Origin: Bradyrhizobium diazoefficiens
Lineage (GTDB): Bacteria > Pseudomonadota > Alphaproteobacteria > Rhizobiales > Xanthobacteraceae
Reading direction: 5' to 3'
NCBI RefSeq assembly: GCF_016616425.1
Contig: NZ_CP067101.1
Coordinates: 2,356,001 to 2,420,000 of the forward strand
Length of the DNA: 64,000 nucleotides
Part shown: piece after piece, positions 44,020-53,438 of the stretch
How the letters are laid out: each line of letters begins with the position of its first letter
Numbering within the stretch: position 1 is the first letter of the stretch
Notes under the pieces: generated by a model
Seen by the model: only the letters and a program-made list of their open reading frames with translations
Told to the model about the DNA's origin: nothing
Database searches by the model: none
Made by a program: the position numbers and the translations under genes

Positions 44020-45138
44020 ATGAGCCCCAGATCTGCCCTCAAAGCCAAGTCGGAACCAGTTCAGTCGAAAGCCTCGTCGCGCCCGAAACTCCTGCTCGCC
44101 TGGTATGACCGCCACCGTCGCCGGCTGCCCTGGCGGGCCGCGCCCGGAGAGGCGTCGGACCCGTACCGCGTCTGGCTGTCGGAGATCATGCTCCAACAGA
44201 CCACGGTGAAGGCGGTCGGGCCTTACTTCGAAAAATTCGTCGCGCGCTGGCCGAATGTCACCGCGCTCGGGCGGGCCTCGCAGGATGACGTGCTACGGAT
44301 GTGGGCCGGGCTCGGCTATTACTCGCGCGCCCGCAATCTCCATGCCTGCGCTGTCGCGGTGACGCGCGAGCATGGCGGCACCTTTCCAGACACCGAGGAG
44401 GGGCTGCGCGCGCTGCCGGGTATCGGGCCCTACACGGCGGCGGCGATCGCGGCGATCGCCTTCGATCGCCGCACCATGCCGGTAGACGGCAATATCGAGC
44501 GGGTGGTGTCGCGCCTGTTCGCGGTCGAGGAAGAGCTGCCGCAGGCCAAGCCGCGGATCCAGCAGCTTGCGGCCACACTGCTTGCGGATTCGCGCGCAGG
44601 TGACAGCGCACAGGCGCTGATGGATCTCGGCGCCTCGATCTGCACGCCGAAGAAGCCGGCCTGCTCGTTGTGTCCGCTGAACGAGGATTGCATCGCGGGT
44701 GCGCAAGGCACCCAGGAGACCTTTCCGCGCAAGGCGCCGAAGAAGAGTGGCACGTTGCGGCGCGGCGCCGCTTTCGTCGTCACGCGCGGCGACGAGCTGC
44801 TGGTCCGCAGCCGTCCCGAAAAGGGCTTGCTCGGCGGCATGACGGAAGTGCCCGGCTCCGATTGGCTCGCCGGCCAGGACGATGCGACCGCGAAGCGGCA
44901 GGCGCCGGAGCTGAAGGGGTTGTCGCGCTGGCAGCGCAAGGTCGGCGTCGTCACCCACGTCTTCACGCATTTTCCGCTGGAGCTCGTGATCTATACCGCG
45001 AAAGCGGAGGCGCGCACGCGCGCGCCCGAGGGCATGCGCTGGGTGCCGACCGCGACTCTTGCCGGTGAAGCGCTGCCCAACGTCATGCGCAAGGTCATCG
45101 CGCACGCGCTGGATCTTTCATCGAACCCAGCCTCCTGA
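44020..45138 (+). CDS. mutY: A/G-specific adenine glycosylase
   Basis: A 372-residue DNA repair enzyme that removes adenine mispaired with 8-oxoguanine. It has the catalytic Glu in SEIMLQQTTVKAV, a helix-hairpin-helix LPGIGPYTAAAI, the catalytic Asp in VDGNIERV, the [4Fe-4S] cluster CTPKKPACSLCPLNEDC and a C-terminal NUDIX-like domain that recognises the oxidised base. The ATG at 44020 gives normal length; the upstream in-frame extension lies in the dispersed repeat. Confidence 0.96.
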   Translation: MSPRSALKAKSEPVQSKASSRPKLLLAWYDRHRRRLPWRAAPGEASDPYRVWLSEIMLQQTTVKAVGPYFEKFVARWPNVTALGRASQDDVLRMWAGLGYYSRARNLHACAVAVTREHGGTFPDTEEGLRALPGIGPYTAAAIAAIAFDRRTMPVDGNIERVVSRLFAVEEELPQAKPRIQQLAATLLADSRAGDSAQALMDLGASICTPKKPACSLCPLNEDCIAGAQGTQETFPRKAPKKSGTLRRGAAFVVTRGDELLVRSRPEKGLLGGMTEVPGSDWLAGQDDATAKRQAPELKGLSRWQRKVGVVTHVFTHFPLELVIYTAKAEARTRAPEGMRWVPTATLAGEALPNVMRKVIAHALDLSSNPAS

Positions 45139-45190
45139 CAGCATGCTGGCAGCAGCGCTGCGCTATTGGGTAGCGAAACGGAGGCTGCCA

Positions 45191-45613
45191 ATGATCAAGA
45201 CCGCGCTCGACAACTTTCCAAGGCCACCCTGTGCCGAGCTGCTGGGATGGCGGCTGCTCGATGCCCGTCCGGAGGAAGGCTGGATCAAGCTCTCGTTCGA
45301 GGGCAGGCCGGAGTTCTGCAACCCCGCTGGCTTTATCCAGGGTGGGATGCTCTCGGCCATGCTCGACGACACCATGGGCCCGGCTGTTTTGGTCATGAGC
45401 GAGGGCCGGCTCTACACCACCACCATCAGCATGACCGTGAATTTCCTCAGTCCCGCAAAGCCCGGGAAGATCATTGGCGAAGCCAGGGTGACGCAGCTCG
45501 GCAGGACCATCGCGTTTGTCGAGGCCAAGCTGATGGCGGAGGACGGCACGGTGCTGGCGACAGCAAGCGCGAGCGAGCGCTTGCTCGAGGCGGCGAGGGT
45601 GGTGAGTAAATAA
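45191..45613 (+). CDS. PaaI-family hotdog thioesterase
   Basis: A 140-residue acyl-CoA thioesterase-like protein. The hotdog helix FCNPAGFIQGGMLSAMLDDT holds the catalytic-type Asp/Gln-Gly-Gly region of the PaaI/4HBT group, followed by TTTISMTVNFLSPAKPG. The acyl group it acts on is unknown. GGAGG lies six bases before the ATG at 45191. It follows mutY by 52 bases and may be cotranscribed. It ends near a dispersed repeat. Confidence 0.87.
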   Translation: MIKTALDNFPRPPCAELLGWRLLDARPEEGWIKLSFEGRPEFCNPAGFIQGGMLSAMLDDTMGPAVLVMSEGRLYTTTISMTVNFLSPAKPGKIIGEARVTQLGRTIAFVEAKLMAEDGTVLATASASERLLEAARVVSK

Positions 45614-45637
45614 TAGTATCGCCGCGCGTGCGGTACA

Positions 45638-45740
45638 CCTTCTCCCTTTGTGGGAAGAAGGTGGCGCGAAGTGCCGGATGAGGGTATCCATCCGCGAACT
45701 CTAACAGCGAGATGAATGCGCGGAGACAGACCCCTCACCC
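45638..45740. repeat. CTTCTCCC-type dispersed intergenic repeat
   Basis: Contains ACCTTCTCCCTTTGTGGGAA, GGTGGCGCGAAGTGCCGGAT, GAGGG and, at the right end, GGAGACAGACCCCTCACCC. Wording like this recurs between genes across Bradyrhizobium genomes, by recollection. It lies between two converging genes; the right end holds the stop codon of the FAD monooxygenase gene (TCA at 45735-45737, read as TGA on the minus strand). Confidence 0.72.
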
Positions 45741-47003
45741 GATTGAGTCTGCGTCGTCCGCCGTCGCTGCCCTCAGCGCTTCCACCTGAAAGCCCGCGAC
45801 GCGCTTGTAGTTCGCGGCGATGTCTTCCAGCTCCTTTTGCGACAGCACGTCGGTGACGACCTCATACCCACCAGGCGCGCGCTCCTCGACAAGCTGCATC
45901 ACCTGCTCGGGGCCGTTCTTGCGGTTGAGAAGGACGAGGTCGGTGGTCGCGGGCCTCCGCTCGGCCTCGTAGGCGAGCAGCGCCGCGGTCGTCGGGCCGT
46001 GCGCCAGGATCTCGCGGGCGACGATGCGGGCATCGAGGATCGCCTGCGAGGCGCCGTTGGAGCCGATCGGGTACATCGGATGTGCGGCATCGCCCAGCAG
46101 CGTGACCTTGCCGAAGGTCCATTGCGCGACCGGGTCGCGGTCGACCAGCGGGTATTCATAGCCGTGCGGGCAGTTCTTGATCAGGCCAGGCACGTCGAGC
46201 CAGTCGAACTGCCAGCTCTCGAACCAGGGCAGGAACTCCTCCAGCCGCGCGGTGCGGTTATAGTCCTCGCGCCGCCACTGATAGGTCGGCGGCATGTGCC
46301 GCTCGGCGACCCAGTTGATCAAATGATTGCCGGACTCATCCGGCTGCTTCGAGATCGGATAGCAGACGAATTTCAGGATCTCATGCCCGGCCATGATCAT
46401 GGTGCGGCCGCTGAGGAAGGCTTTCGCCGGCGTGACGCCACGCCAGAGGATGCGGCCGTTCCAGATCGGCGGCCCCTCGTCCGGATAGAGCTTTTCTCGC
46501 ACGGCGGAATGGATGCCGTCGGCGGCGATCAGGATCGCGCCGTCGTAAGTTCCCGCGGCCTTGCCGGTCGCCTTGTCGATGAAATCGGCGCGCACACCGT
46601 CTGCGGTCTCGCTCCAGCCGGTCAAATGATGGCTGGTGAGGATGTTGTCGCGGCCGAGCCGCGCGATCGCGGTGTCGAGCAGGAGCTGCTGCAGCGTGCC
46701 GCGATGAATCGAGAATTGCGGCCATTTGTAGCCGGCCTCCAGCCCGCGCGGCTCGCTCCAGATCGGCTTGCCGTGCTTGGAGAAATAGGCGAGCTCACGC
46801 GTCCGTACGCCGCTGGCATCCAGCCTGTCCAGCAGCCCGAGCTCGATCAGCTCGCGCACCGCATGCGGCAGCACGTTGATGCCGACCCCGAGCGGCTTCA
46901 GTTCGGCGACGCTCTCGAACACTTTTGCGGGAACGCCGATCTGGTGCAGGCTGAGCGCAAGCGTCAGCCCGCCGATGCCGCCACCGGCGATGAGTACGGT
47001 CAT
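45735..47003 (-). CDS. FAD-dependent aromatic monooxygenase
   Basis: A 422-residue class A flavin monooxygenase. It has an N-terminal Rossmann motif VLIAGGGIGGLTLALSLHQIG, an internal DGIHS motif, and GDAAHPMYPIGSNGASQAI near residue 290, which contacts both FAD and NAD(P)H. The group resembles salicylate hydroxylase and PhzS. The substrate is unknown. Its last codons run into the adjacent dispersed repeat. It is divergent from the GST gene, and no transporter or pathway partner is next to it. Confidence 0.88.
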   Translation of the reverse strand: MTVLIAGGGIGGLTLALSLHQIGVPAKVFESVAELKPLGVGINVLPHAVRELIELGLLDRLDASGVRTRELAYFSKHGKPIWSEPRGLEAGYKWPQFSIHRGTLQQLLLDTAIARLGRDNILTSHHLTGWSETADGVRADFIDKATGKAAGTYDGAILIAADGIHSAVREKLYPDEGPPIWNGRILWRGVTPAKAFLSGRTMIMAGHEILKFVCYPISKQPDESGNHLINWVAERHMPPTYQWRREDYNRTARLEEFLPWFESWQFDWLDVPGLIKNCPHGYEYPLVDRDPVAQWTFGKVTLLGDAAHPMYPIGSNGASQAILDARIVAREILAHGPTTAALLAYEAERRPATTDLVLLNRKNGPEQVMQLVEERAPGGYEVVTDVLSQKELEDIAANYKRVAGFQVEALRAATADDADSIG

Positions 47004-47127
47004 GACAAATCCCCCTCCGATTGACGGCGTCTTGGCACAGCCGGGCGGCCGTGGGCAACTGCGAAGAGGTCGCTATGGACGGCGCGGCGGAGGGCCGATA
47101 ACCTCGGGTTTTCCCATGAGGTCCGAC

Positions 47128-47748
47128 ATGCTCAAGCTCTACTACGCCACCGGCACCTGTGCACTCGCCACCTACATCACCCTGGAGGAGGCCGGCGCCG
47201 ACTACACGGCCGAACGGTTGAGCTTCAAGGACAACCAGCAGAACAGCCCGGATTATCTCGCCATCAACCCGAAAGGCCGCGTGCCGGCGCTGGTGACCGA
47301 TCGCGGCGTCCTCACCGAGACGCCGGCGATGCTGGCTTACCTCGCGCAGACGTTTCCCAAGGCGAAGCTCGCGCCGCTCGACGATCCCTTCGACTTCGCC
47401 CAGGTGCAGTCGTTCAACTCCTATCTCTGCTCGACCGTGCACATCAATCATGCCCACAAGGTGCGCGGCGCACGCTGGGCGACGCAGGAGAGCTCGTTCG
47501 CCGACATGAAGGCGATGGTGCCGAAGACCATGGCCGCCTGCTTCTCCCTGATCGAGCAGAAGATGTTGAGGGGGCCCTGGGTAATGGGCGATCAGTTCAC
47601 GATCTGCGATCCCTACCTCTACACGCTCTCGACCTGGCTCGAAGGCGACGGCGTCGATATCAACGCCACGCCGAAGATCGCCGACCATTTCAAGCGCATG
47701 TCCGACCGCCCCGCTGTGGCAAAGGTGATGGCTGCGCAGAAGGCGTGA
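47128..47748 (+). CDS. glutathione S-transferase
   Basis: A 206-residue protein. The thioredoxin-like N-terminal domain begins MLKLYYATGTCALATYITLE, which is the beta-class arrangement with Cys in the active-site region, followed by NPKGRVPALVTDRGVLTETPAML, the glutathione-binding cis-Pro and ET motif. The helical C-terminal domain has FTICDPYLYTLSTWL. It should conjugate or reduce small substrates. GAGG precedes the ATG by six bases. Confidence 0.9.
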   Translation: MLKLYYATGTCALATYITLEEAGADYTAERLSFKDNQQNSPDYLAINPKGRVPALVTDRGVLTETPAMLAYLAQTFPKAKLAPLDDPFDFAQVQSFNSYLCSTVHINHAHKVRGARWATQESSFADMKAMVPKTMAACFSLIEQKMLRGPWVMGDQFTICDPYLYTLSTWLEGDGVDINATPKIADHFKRMSDRPAVAKVMAAQKA

Positions 47749-47763
47749 GGTCACATGCTTCGC

Positions 47764-47927
47764 TGTCGTCCCGGGCCAGCGTCAGCGCAGACCCGGGACC
47801 CATACCGCGGAATCCATCGATTTCGATCGGTCGAAGTACCGAACGACCAGTCTTCGCCAAACTCCTCCCTGGGGCTATGGGTCCCGGATCTGCACGCGCC
47901 TAAGGGTGCGCTTGTCCGGGACGACAC
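47764..47927. repeat. dispersed intergenic repeat (TCGTCCCGGG type)
   Basis: The left part starts TGTCGTCCCGGGCCAGCGTC with AGACCCGGGACCCATA; the right part has CTATGGGTCCCGGATCTGC and CTTGTCCGGGACGACAC. The outer arms (TGTCGTCCCGG / CCGGGACGACA) and the inner ones (GGGACCCATA / TATGGGTCCC) pair well, so a long hairpin can form. It lies between two converging genes, the GST and the LysR regulator. Confidence 0.72.
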
Positions 47928-47948
47928 CGAGTTTGTTGAAGCTGCGTC

Positions 47949-48872
47949 TTATCCGGCACGCCGTTCCGTCTTCTCCAGCTCCCGCCCCGTTTCCAGCATC
48001 AGCCGCCGCAGCCAGATCGAGCCGGGGTCCATCTGCGCGCGGGTCGGATAGAACATGAATTGCTCGTCGATCCCTGGGTCGAGCGGTGGCGTCACCGCGA
48101 CGAGCCCAAGCTGTTTCGACAGTGCGGCGATCAGACGGCGCGGTACGAAGGCAACGAGGTCAGTGCGGGCGGCGACGTGCAGCGCTTCGAGATAGCCTGA
48201 CACGACCAGCGAGATGTGCCGCTCGATGCCCCTGTCGCGCAGCCAGGTGTCGATCAGATCCTCGGGCTGGCCGCGGATGATCACGCCGACATGGCGCGCC
48301 GCCAGGAACGTCTCGCGCCGCTTCAACTTCGCTGCCATGGGATGGCCGCGCCGCACCGCCAGTGCGTCGCTGTCGATGTAGAGCAGTTGGCGGTGGAAAC
48401 CCTTGAAGGCATTGCCGATCGAGATCACGAGGTCGATGGTGCGGGCGAACTCGGCGTGGAAGATCGCAGGTCCCCGCCACGGCACGATGTCGATGCGGAC
48501 ATTCGGAGCGGCCCGCGTCACCTTCTCCATCAGCGGCGGCATCAGCAGTTCGACCGCGAGATCCGGCATCATCAGGCGGAATTGTCGCTCGCTGCGGGCG
48601 GCGTCGAAATCCTCAGGCATGAACAGCCCGCGCACCTGGTCGAGCGCCTGCGCGAGCGGCGTCCGCAGAGCCTGCGCCCGCGGCGTCAGCTCCATGCGCG
48701 CGCCGGTGCGCACCAGCAGCGGATCGCCGAGGATATCGCGCAGGCGCTGCAACGCGTGGCTCGCCGCCGGCTGGGACAGGCCCATCCGAAGCGCGGCACG
48801 GCTGACGCTGGCCTCGCGCAGCAGGGCGTCGAGCGCGGTCAGCAGGTTGAGGTCAAGCGAATTCAAATTCAT
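47949..48872 (-). CDS. LysR-family transcriptional regulator
   Basis: A 307-residue regulator with an N-terminal winged helix-turn-helix (LNLLTALDALLREASVSRAA, LSQPAASHALQRLRDILGDPL, then LVRTGARMELTPRA) and a LysR substrate-binding domain. The NodD-like wording at the N terminus (DLNLL.ALDALL.E, LRDILGDPLLVR) fits the subgroup that often responds to aromatic or phenolic inducers. The ATG at 48872 gives the usual start; an open frame continues upstream but overlaps the operator. It is divergent from the NTF2-like gene, the probable target. Confidence 0.9.
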   Translation of the reverse strand: MNLNSLDLNLLTALDALLREASVSRAALRMGLSQPAASHALQRLRDILGDPLLVRTGARMELTPRAQALRTPLAQALDQVRGLFMPEDFDAARSERQFRLMMPDLAVELLMPPLMEKVTRAAPNVRIDIVPWRGPAIFHAEFARTIDLVISIGNAFKGFHRQLLYIDSDALAVRRGHPMAAKLKRRETFLAARHVGVIIRGQPEDLIDTWLRDRGIERHISLVVSGYLEALHVAARTDLVAFVPRRLIAALSKQLGLVAVTPPLDPGIDEQFMFYPTRAQMDPGSIWLRRLMLETGRELEKTERRAG

Positions 48873-48879
48873 CAAGTGA

Positions 48880-48899
48880 ATAGATATCATATTCTCTAT
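48880..48899. promoter_or_regulatory. possible LysR operator
   Basis: ATAGA and TCTAT form an inverted pair separated by ten bases in an AT-rich stretch (ATAGATATCATATTCTCTAT), between the divergent regulator and NTF2-like genes. LysR proteins commonly bind such interrupted dyads with T-N11-A spacing. It is placed 8 bases from the regulator ATG and 66 from the NTF2-like ATG, so binding could control both. Confidence 0.45.
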
Positions 48900-48964
48900 C
48901 GATTTGAAGAATGATGATCGGCCGGCGATGATCTCCGCGATGTTCACCACACGGAGATGCCGCC

Positions 48965-49387
48965 ATGAGCGCGAGCGCCAACAAGAAACTGATGCAGGAT
49001 ATCTTCGCCGCCGCCGCCAATCCCGATCCGGCCGCGCGCGATCGCGCCCTGTTCACCGCAAGTCTTGCCGAGGATGCCAAATGGGTCGTGACCGGCCAGT
49101 ATTCCTGGTCGCGCACCTTTTCGGGCAAGGAGGCGATCCTCAACGATCTGCACGGCTATGTGCGCAGCCGCCTGCGCGACCGCACGCGCACGGTCGCGCA
49201 CCGCTTCATCGCCGAGGGCGATGTTGTCGTCGTGGAGGCCAAGGGCGACAACGTTACGCCTGAGGGCGTACGCTACGACAACGACTATTGCCTGGTGTTT
49301 CGTCTCGAGGACGGCAAGATCAAGGAAATCCGCGAGTACTGCGACTCGATCCTGACCGAGAGGGCGCTGGGTCCGTTTCCCGGGTAG
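48965..49387 (+). CDS. NTF2-like / SnoaL-type protein
   Basis: A 140-residue single-domain protein with the cone-shaped NTF2 pattern: N-terminal helices with ANKKLMQDIFAAAA, a WSRTFSGKEAI segment, and late strands FRLEDGKIKEIREYCDS. Members are small enzymes (isomerases, cyclases, dehydratases) or binding proteins. The function here is unknown. GGAG stands before the ATG. It is divergent from the LysR regulator across 92 bases and is the likely regulated gene. Confidence 0.83.
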   Translation: MSASANKKLMQDIFAAAANPDPAARDRALFTASLAEDAKWVVTGQYSWSRTFSGKEAILNDLHGYVRSRLRDRTRTVAHRFIAEGDVVVVEAKGDNVTPEGVRYDNDYCLVFRLEDGKIKEIREYCDSILTERALGPFPG

Positions 49388-49505
49388 AATCGGCGCGCGG
49401 CTTCTGCCGGTTGAACCGAGACGTCCTTAACCGGCGGGCCGCCATCGGCCCCGCCGGCATCTCTCTGCCGTTCAACTGCTGACAAAGATCAGCAGCTTGG
49501 CGCGA

Positions 49506-50192
49506 TCAGGCGACCTGGGTCGCCATGTGCTTGAACATGTTGGCTCGCGCCTCGTCGTCCATCTCGGCCTTGAAGGCGAACTTGTCCTTCAGCGCGATGG
49601 CACGCGCCGCCGCCGGCCGCGCCGAGATCTCGTCCACCAGCCGCTTCACGTTCGGGTATCGCGCAAAGGCGTCGTCGCCGAGCTTGAACGGCACCATCCG
49701 CGCCCAGCCCCACAGCGCCATGTCGACGATCGAATAATCGTCGCCGACCATGTAGCGGCGGCCTTTGAGGTGACCGTCAAGAATCCTGTAGTGGCGATCG
49801 GTCTCGTACTGGTAGCGGTTATGGGCGTAGTCGTGGTTCTGGTCTTTCGGCGCAAAATGCTTGAAGTGCACCGCCTGACCCGAATACGGCCCGACACCGG
49901 TCGCGATGAACATCAGCCATGACAGCGTCTCGCCGCGCACAGCGGCGGCGGGCAGGAACTTGCCGGTCTTCTCGGCGAGGTAGAGCAGGATGGCGTTCGA
50001 GTCGAACACGACCGTCCCGTTGTCGTCGATCGCCGGCACCTTGCCGTTCGGATTGACCTTCAGATAGTCCGACGTGAATTGCTCGCCCTTGCGGGTGTCG
50101 ATCTTCACCGGTTCGTAGGGCAGGCCGGCCTCTTCGAGGTAAAGCGCAACCTTGGTCGGGTTCGGCGAACCGTTGAAATAGAATTTGAGCAT
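49506..50192 (-). CDS. glutathione S-transferase, YfcG/Ure2p-like
   Basis: A 228-residue protein with an N-terminal thioredoxin domain MLKFYFNGSPNPTKVALYLE, then LKVNPNGKVPAIDDNG and FDSNAILLYLAEKTGKFLP, and a helical C-terminal domain. The N, P and T residues after the first strand (SPNPTKV) and the cis-Pro sequence resemble the Nu-class YfcG and Ure2p, which have disulfide reductase rather than conjugating activity. The ATG at 50192 is preferred to the GTG one codon earlier. It stands alone. Confidence 0.88.
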   Translation of the reverse strand: MLKFYFNGSPNPTKVALYLEEAGLPYEPVKIDTRKGEQFTSDYLKVNPNGKVPAIDDNGTVVFDSNAILLYLAEKTGKFLPAAAVRGETLSWLMFIATGVGPYSGQAVHFKHFAPKDQNHDYAHNRYQYETDRHYRILDGHLKGRRYMVGDDYSIVDMALWGWARMVPFKLGDDAFARYPNVKRLVDEISARPAAARAIALKDKFAFKAEMDDEARANMFKHMATQVA

Positions 50193-50324
50193 CACACATC
50201 TTCCCAGTGTTTCTTGCCGAGAGCAAACGCAGCATCATTGCCGCGGGGTCGCCTTCTCTTGCCCGAACCTCGTCGGGGAGGGCAACCGGCGAGTTTGCCG
50301 GGCGGCATCTGCGCTCTGCGCAGA

Positions 50325-50651
50325 TCAGCCGGCGTAACAAAGGCCGATCGCCGCCGTAATGACCATCGCCGCGCCGGCCGCCTCCAGCCGCAGCCCGAGC
50401 CGCGCGGCGAGATGCATATCGGAGGCCCGCGCCGCGCGCGTTGATCCGCGCGCGTAGCCGTGCACGATGACGTCGTGATTGAAATTTTCGTGCGCTTCGT
50501 TGCTGCCGGCGAGCCCGACGCAGATCACGAGCACGCCGAAGAGCGCGAGGCCGAAGAATCCGAGCAGGGCGATCAGGAACATCGGAAACATGCCGAGCAG
50601 GAAGATCGGCAGCAACGGCACCAGCAGCAATGTCTCGGACTGTCGTCGCAC
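50325..50651 (-). CDS. small membrane protein of unknown function
   Basis: A 108-residue protein with two adjacent N-terminal hydrophobic helices (VPLLPIFLLGMFPMFLIALL and GFFGLALFGVLVICVGLAG), a polar middle (EAHENFNHDVIVHG) and a last helix (AAGAAMVITAAIGLCYAG). The frame begins at GTG; no clear ribosome site is seen, so an internal Met (MFPMF) could be the true start. I do not recognise a family. It lies between the GST and ccrM genes. Confidence 0.55.
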   Translation of the reverse strand: MRRQSETLLLVPLLPIFLLGMFPMFLIALLGFFGLALFGVLVICVGLAGSNEAHENFNHDVIVHGYARGSTRAARASDMHLAARLGLRLEAAGAAMVITAAIGLCYAG

Positions 50652-50722
50652 GGGACCAAGACCGGTCAGGACGGGTTTATCGGACGAATCTAGTCCTGCC
50701 GGCCCGGGCTTTCAACCGCCGC

Positions 50723-50761
50723 CGTCATTCCGGGCTCGCGCTTCACGCGCCCCGGAATGAC
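50723..50761. repeat. short CATTCCGG hairpin
   Basis: GTCATTCCGGG and CCCCGGAATGAC are inverted arms around CTCGCGCTTCACGCG. It is a compact version of the elements at 260-360 and 29791-29895. It lies 15 bases downstream of the ccrM stop on the minus strand, where it could end or protect the ccrM transcript. Confidence 0.75.
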
Positions 50762-50775
50762 GATCGCGAGGGAAA

Positions 50776-51925
<1,150 letters not shown>

Positions 51926-51988
51926 AGGCGACGCTGTCGGCGACGCGGGACCAAACAACCGACTGGCCGTTACATTGAAGGGGCAAAG

Positions 51989-52003
51989 TAAAAATCGACT
52001 TAA
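51989..52003 (-). promoter_or_regulatory. ccrM: CtrA-like box upstream of ccrM
   Basis: On the ccrM strand the sequence reads TTAA-GTCGATT-TTTA, a seven-of-eight match to the CtrA site TTAA-N7-TTAA. It is 83-97 bases upstream of the ccrM ATG, a fitting distance for activation near a promoter -35 region. In Caulobacter CtrA activates ccrM late in the cell cycle. Confidence 0.55.
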
Positions 52004-52339
52004 CCCGCCGCTTTCGTGAGCAGTCCCCGCATCGCGTCCGGCGCGCCGGTCGTTGTGCGGATTCGTCGTGTTTTACAGTGTATTTCGCAGTTCCTGGCGT
52101 TGCGGAAAAAGCCCCGACTCCAAAAAGCTTCCAATTTCTCTCGGAAAAAATTGCTCGACCCTCGGAAAAAATTGCTGGCATCGGCCTGTTGCCGCACTAG
52201 GCAATTTTTGCCGACAGCGTTATTGATCAAGGCAACGGAAGTTTTACCTGTGTGGCGCGTTGAGCTTTGGCGCTCTTGGGCGCGCCGACGAGACTAAATC
52301 AGGGATCCCGGGAATCGGGGTTCCAAAGGGAAGGCCGCC
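52004..52339. other. gene-free part of the ccrM / metallopeptidase divergent region
   Basis: No gene is supported. The 433-base gap (51907-52339) holds the divergent promoters. The central part is AT-rich against its surroundings and contains a 16-base direct repeat and a GGCAATTTTTGCCGA inverted piece. The right end has GGGAAGG as ribosome site for the metallopeptidase. Confidence 0.5.
52140..52176. repeat. 16-base direct repeat, 21-base period
   Basis: CTCGGAAAAAATTGCT occurs at 52140-52155 and again at 52161-52176. A weaker third copy (TGCGGAAAAAGCC) lies near 52101 and an inverted AGGCAATTTTTGCCGA near 52199-52214. A period of 21 bases is two helical turns, so both copies face the same side of the DNA, as for tandem regulator sites. 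Confidence 0.75.
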
Positions 52340-53275
52340 ATGCGTTACGATGACTTCCGCCGCAGCGACGACATCGAGGATCGTCGCGACGAAGGTGGTG
52401 GCGGCGGCGGCGGAGGCGGGTTCGGTCTGCCCATGGGCGGCGGCGGGCTCGGCATCGGCACCATCATCGTGCTCGGCCTGCTCGGCTACGCCTTCGGCAT
52501 CGATCCGCGCATCCTGATCGGCGGCGCCGAGATACTCACCGGCGGCGGCCATGCGCCGACCTACCAGACCGACCGCCAGGCGTCCGCGGGCAAGCGCGGC
52601 GCGCCGACGGACGAGATGGGCAGCATGATCTCGGGCATTCTCGGCGAGATCGACGATCGCTGGAGCGAGATCTTCCAGGCCTCGGGCCAGTCCTACACCG
52701 GCCCGAAGATCGTGCTGTTCCGCAATGCCACCAATGGCGGCCGCTGCGGCATGGCGCAGTCGGCGATGGGACCGTTCTATTGTCCGCCGGATCGCACCAT
52801 CTTCCTCGACACCTCGTTCTTCCGCGAGGTCGAGACCCGTTTTCATGGCTGCTCCGGCAAGTCCGCCTGCAATTTCACCACCGCCTACATCATCGCGCAT
52901 GAAGCCGGCCATCACATCCAGAACCTGCTCGGCATCATTCCGCGCGTGACGCGGCTGCAGCAGCAGGCGGGCAGCAAGGCCGAGGCCAATGCACTCCAGG
53001 TCAAGGTCGAATTACAGGCCGACTGCCTGTCCGGCGTCTGGGTCAATCGCGAGGCGAAGAAACGTCCGAACTTCCTCGAACCCGGCGACATTGACGCCGC
53101 GCTGACCACGGCGAGCGCGATCGGTGACGATACGCTCCAGCGCCAGTCCACGGGACGGGTCGTGCCGGATTCCTTCACCCACGGCTCGGCGGCGCAACGC
53201 AAGCAGTGGTTCATGACCGGCTACCAGCAGGGCACGGTGCAGGCCTGCAACACGTTCGGCAGGGGGGCGTTATAG
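52340..53275 (+). CDS. YpfJ-like neutral zinc metallopeptidase
   Basis: A 311-residue membrane-anchored protein of the zinc metallopeptidase family formerly called UPF0267/YpfJ. The N terminus (MRYDDFRRSDDIEDRRDE) is followed by a long Gly run, then one helix (GIGTIIVLGLLGYAFGI). The zinc site HEAGHHIQNLLG is near residue 188, with CSGKSACNF before it. The conserved family beginning and length agree. Its targets are unknown. It is divergent from ccrM. Confidence 0.9.
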   Translation: MRYDDFRRSDDIEDRRDEGGGGGGGGGFGLPMGGGGLGIGTIIVLGLLGYAFGIDPRILIGGAEILTGGGHAPTYQTDRQASAGKRGAPTDEMGSMISGILGEIDDRWSEIFQASGQSYTGPKIVLFRNATNGGRCGMAQSAMGPFYCPPDRTIFLDTSFFREVETRFHGCSGKSACNFTTAYIIAHEAGHHIQNLLGIIPRVTRLQQQAGSKAEANALQVKVELQADCLSGVWVNREAKKRPNFLEPGDIDAALTTASAIGDDTLQRQSTGRVVPDSFTHGSAAQRKQWFMTGYQQGTVQACNTFGRGAL

Positions 53276-53286
53276 CGAAGGTTTCG

Positions 53287-53421
53287 TGCCCCGGACGCAG
53301 CGCAGCGCTTCTTCAGCGGTGCGCTGCAGAGCCGGGGCCCAGAATGCCGGTCTCACAAGTCTCTGGAGTGGGTCCCGGCTCTTCGGCGCGGCGCTGATGC
53401 GCCGCACCTTGTCCGGGACAC
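53287..53421. repeat. dispersed intergenic repeat
   Basis: Starts GCCCCGGACGCAGCGCAGCG, contains CAGAGCCGGGGCCCAGAATG and GAGTGGGTCCCGGCTCTTCG, and ends CACCTTGTCCGGGACAC. The wording (AGCCGGGGCCC / GGGTCCCGGCT) is an inverted pair, allowing a long hairpin. It belongs with the CCCGGG-rich elements such as 47764-47927. It lies between the metallopeptidase gene and moaB. Confidence 0.7.
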
Positions 53422-53438
53422 GAGAGACGAGATGCGCC

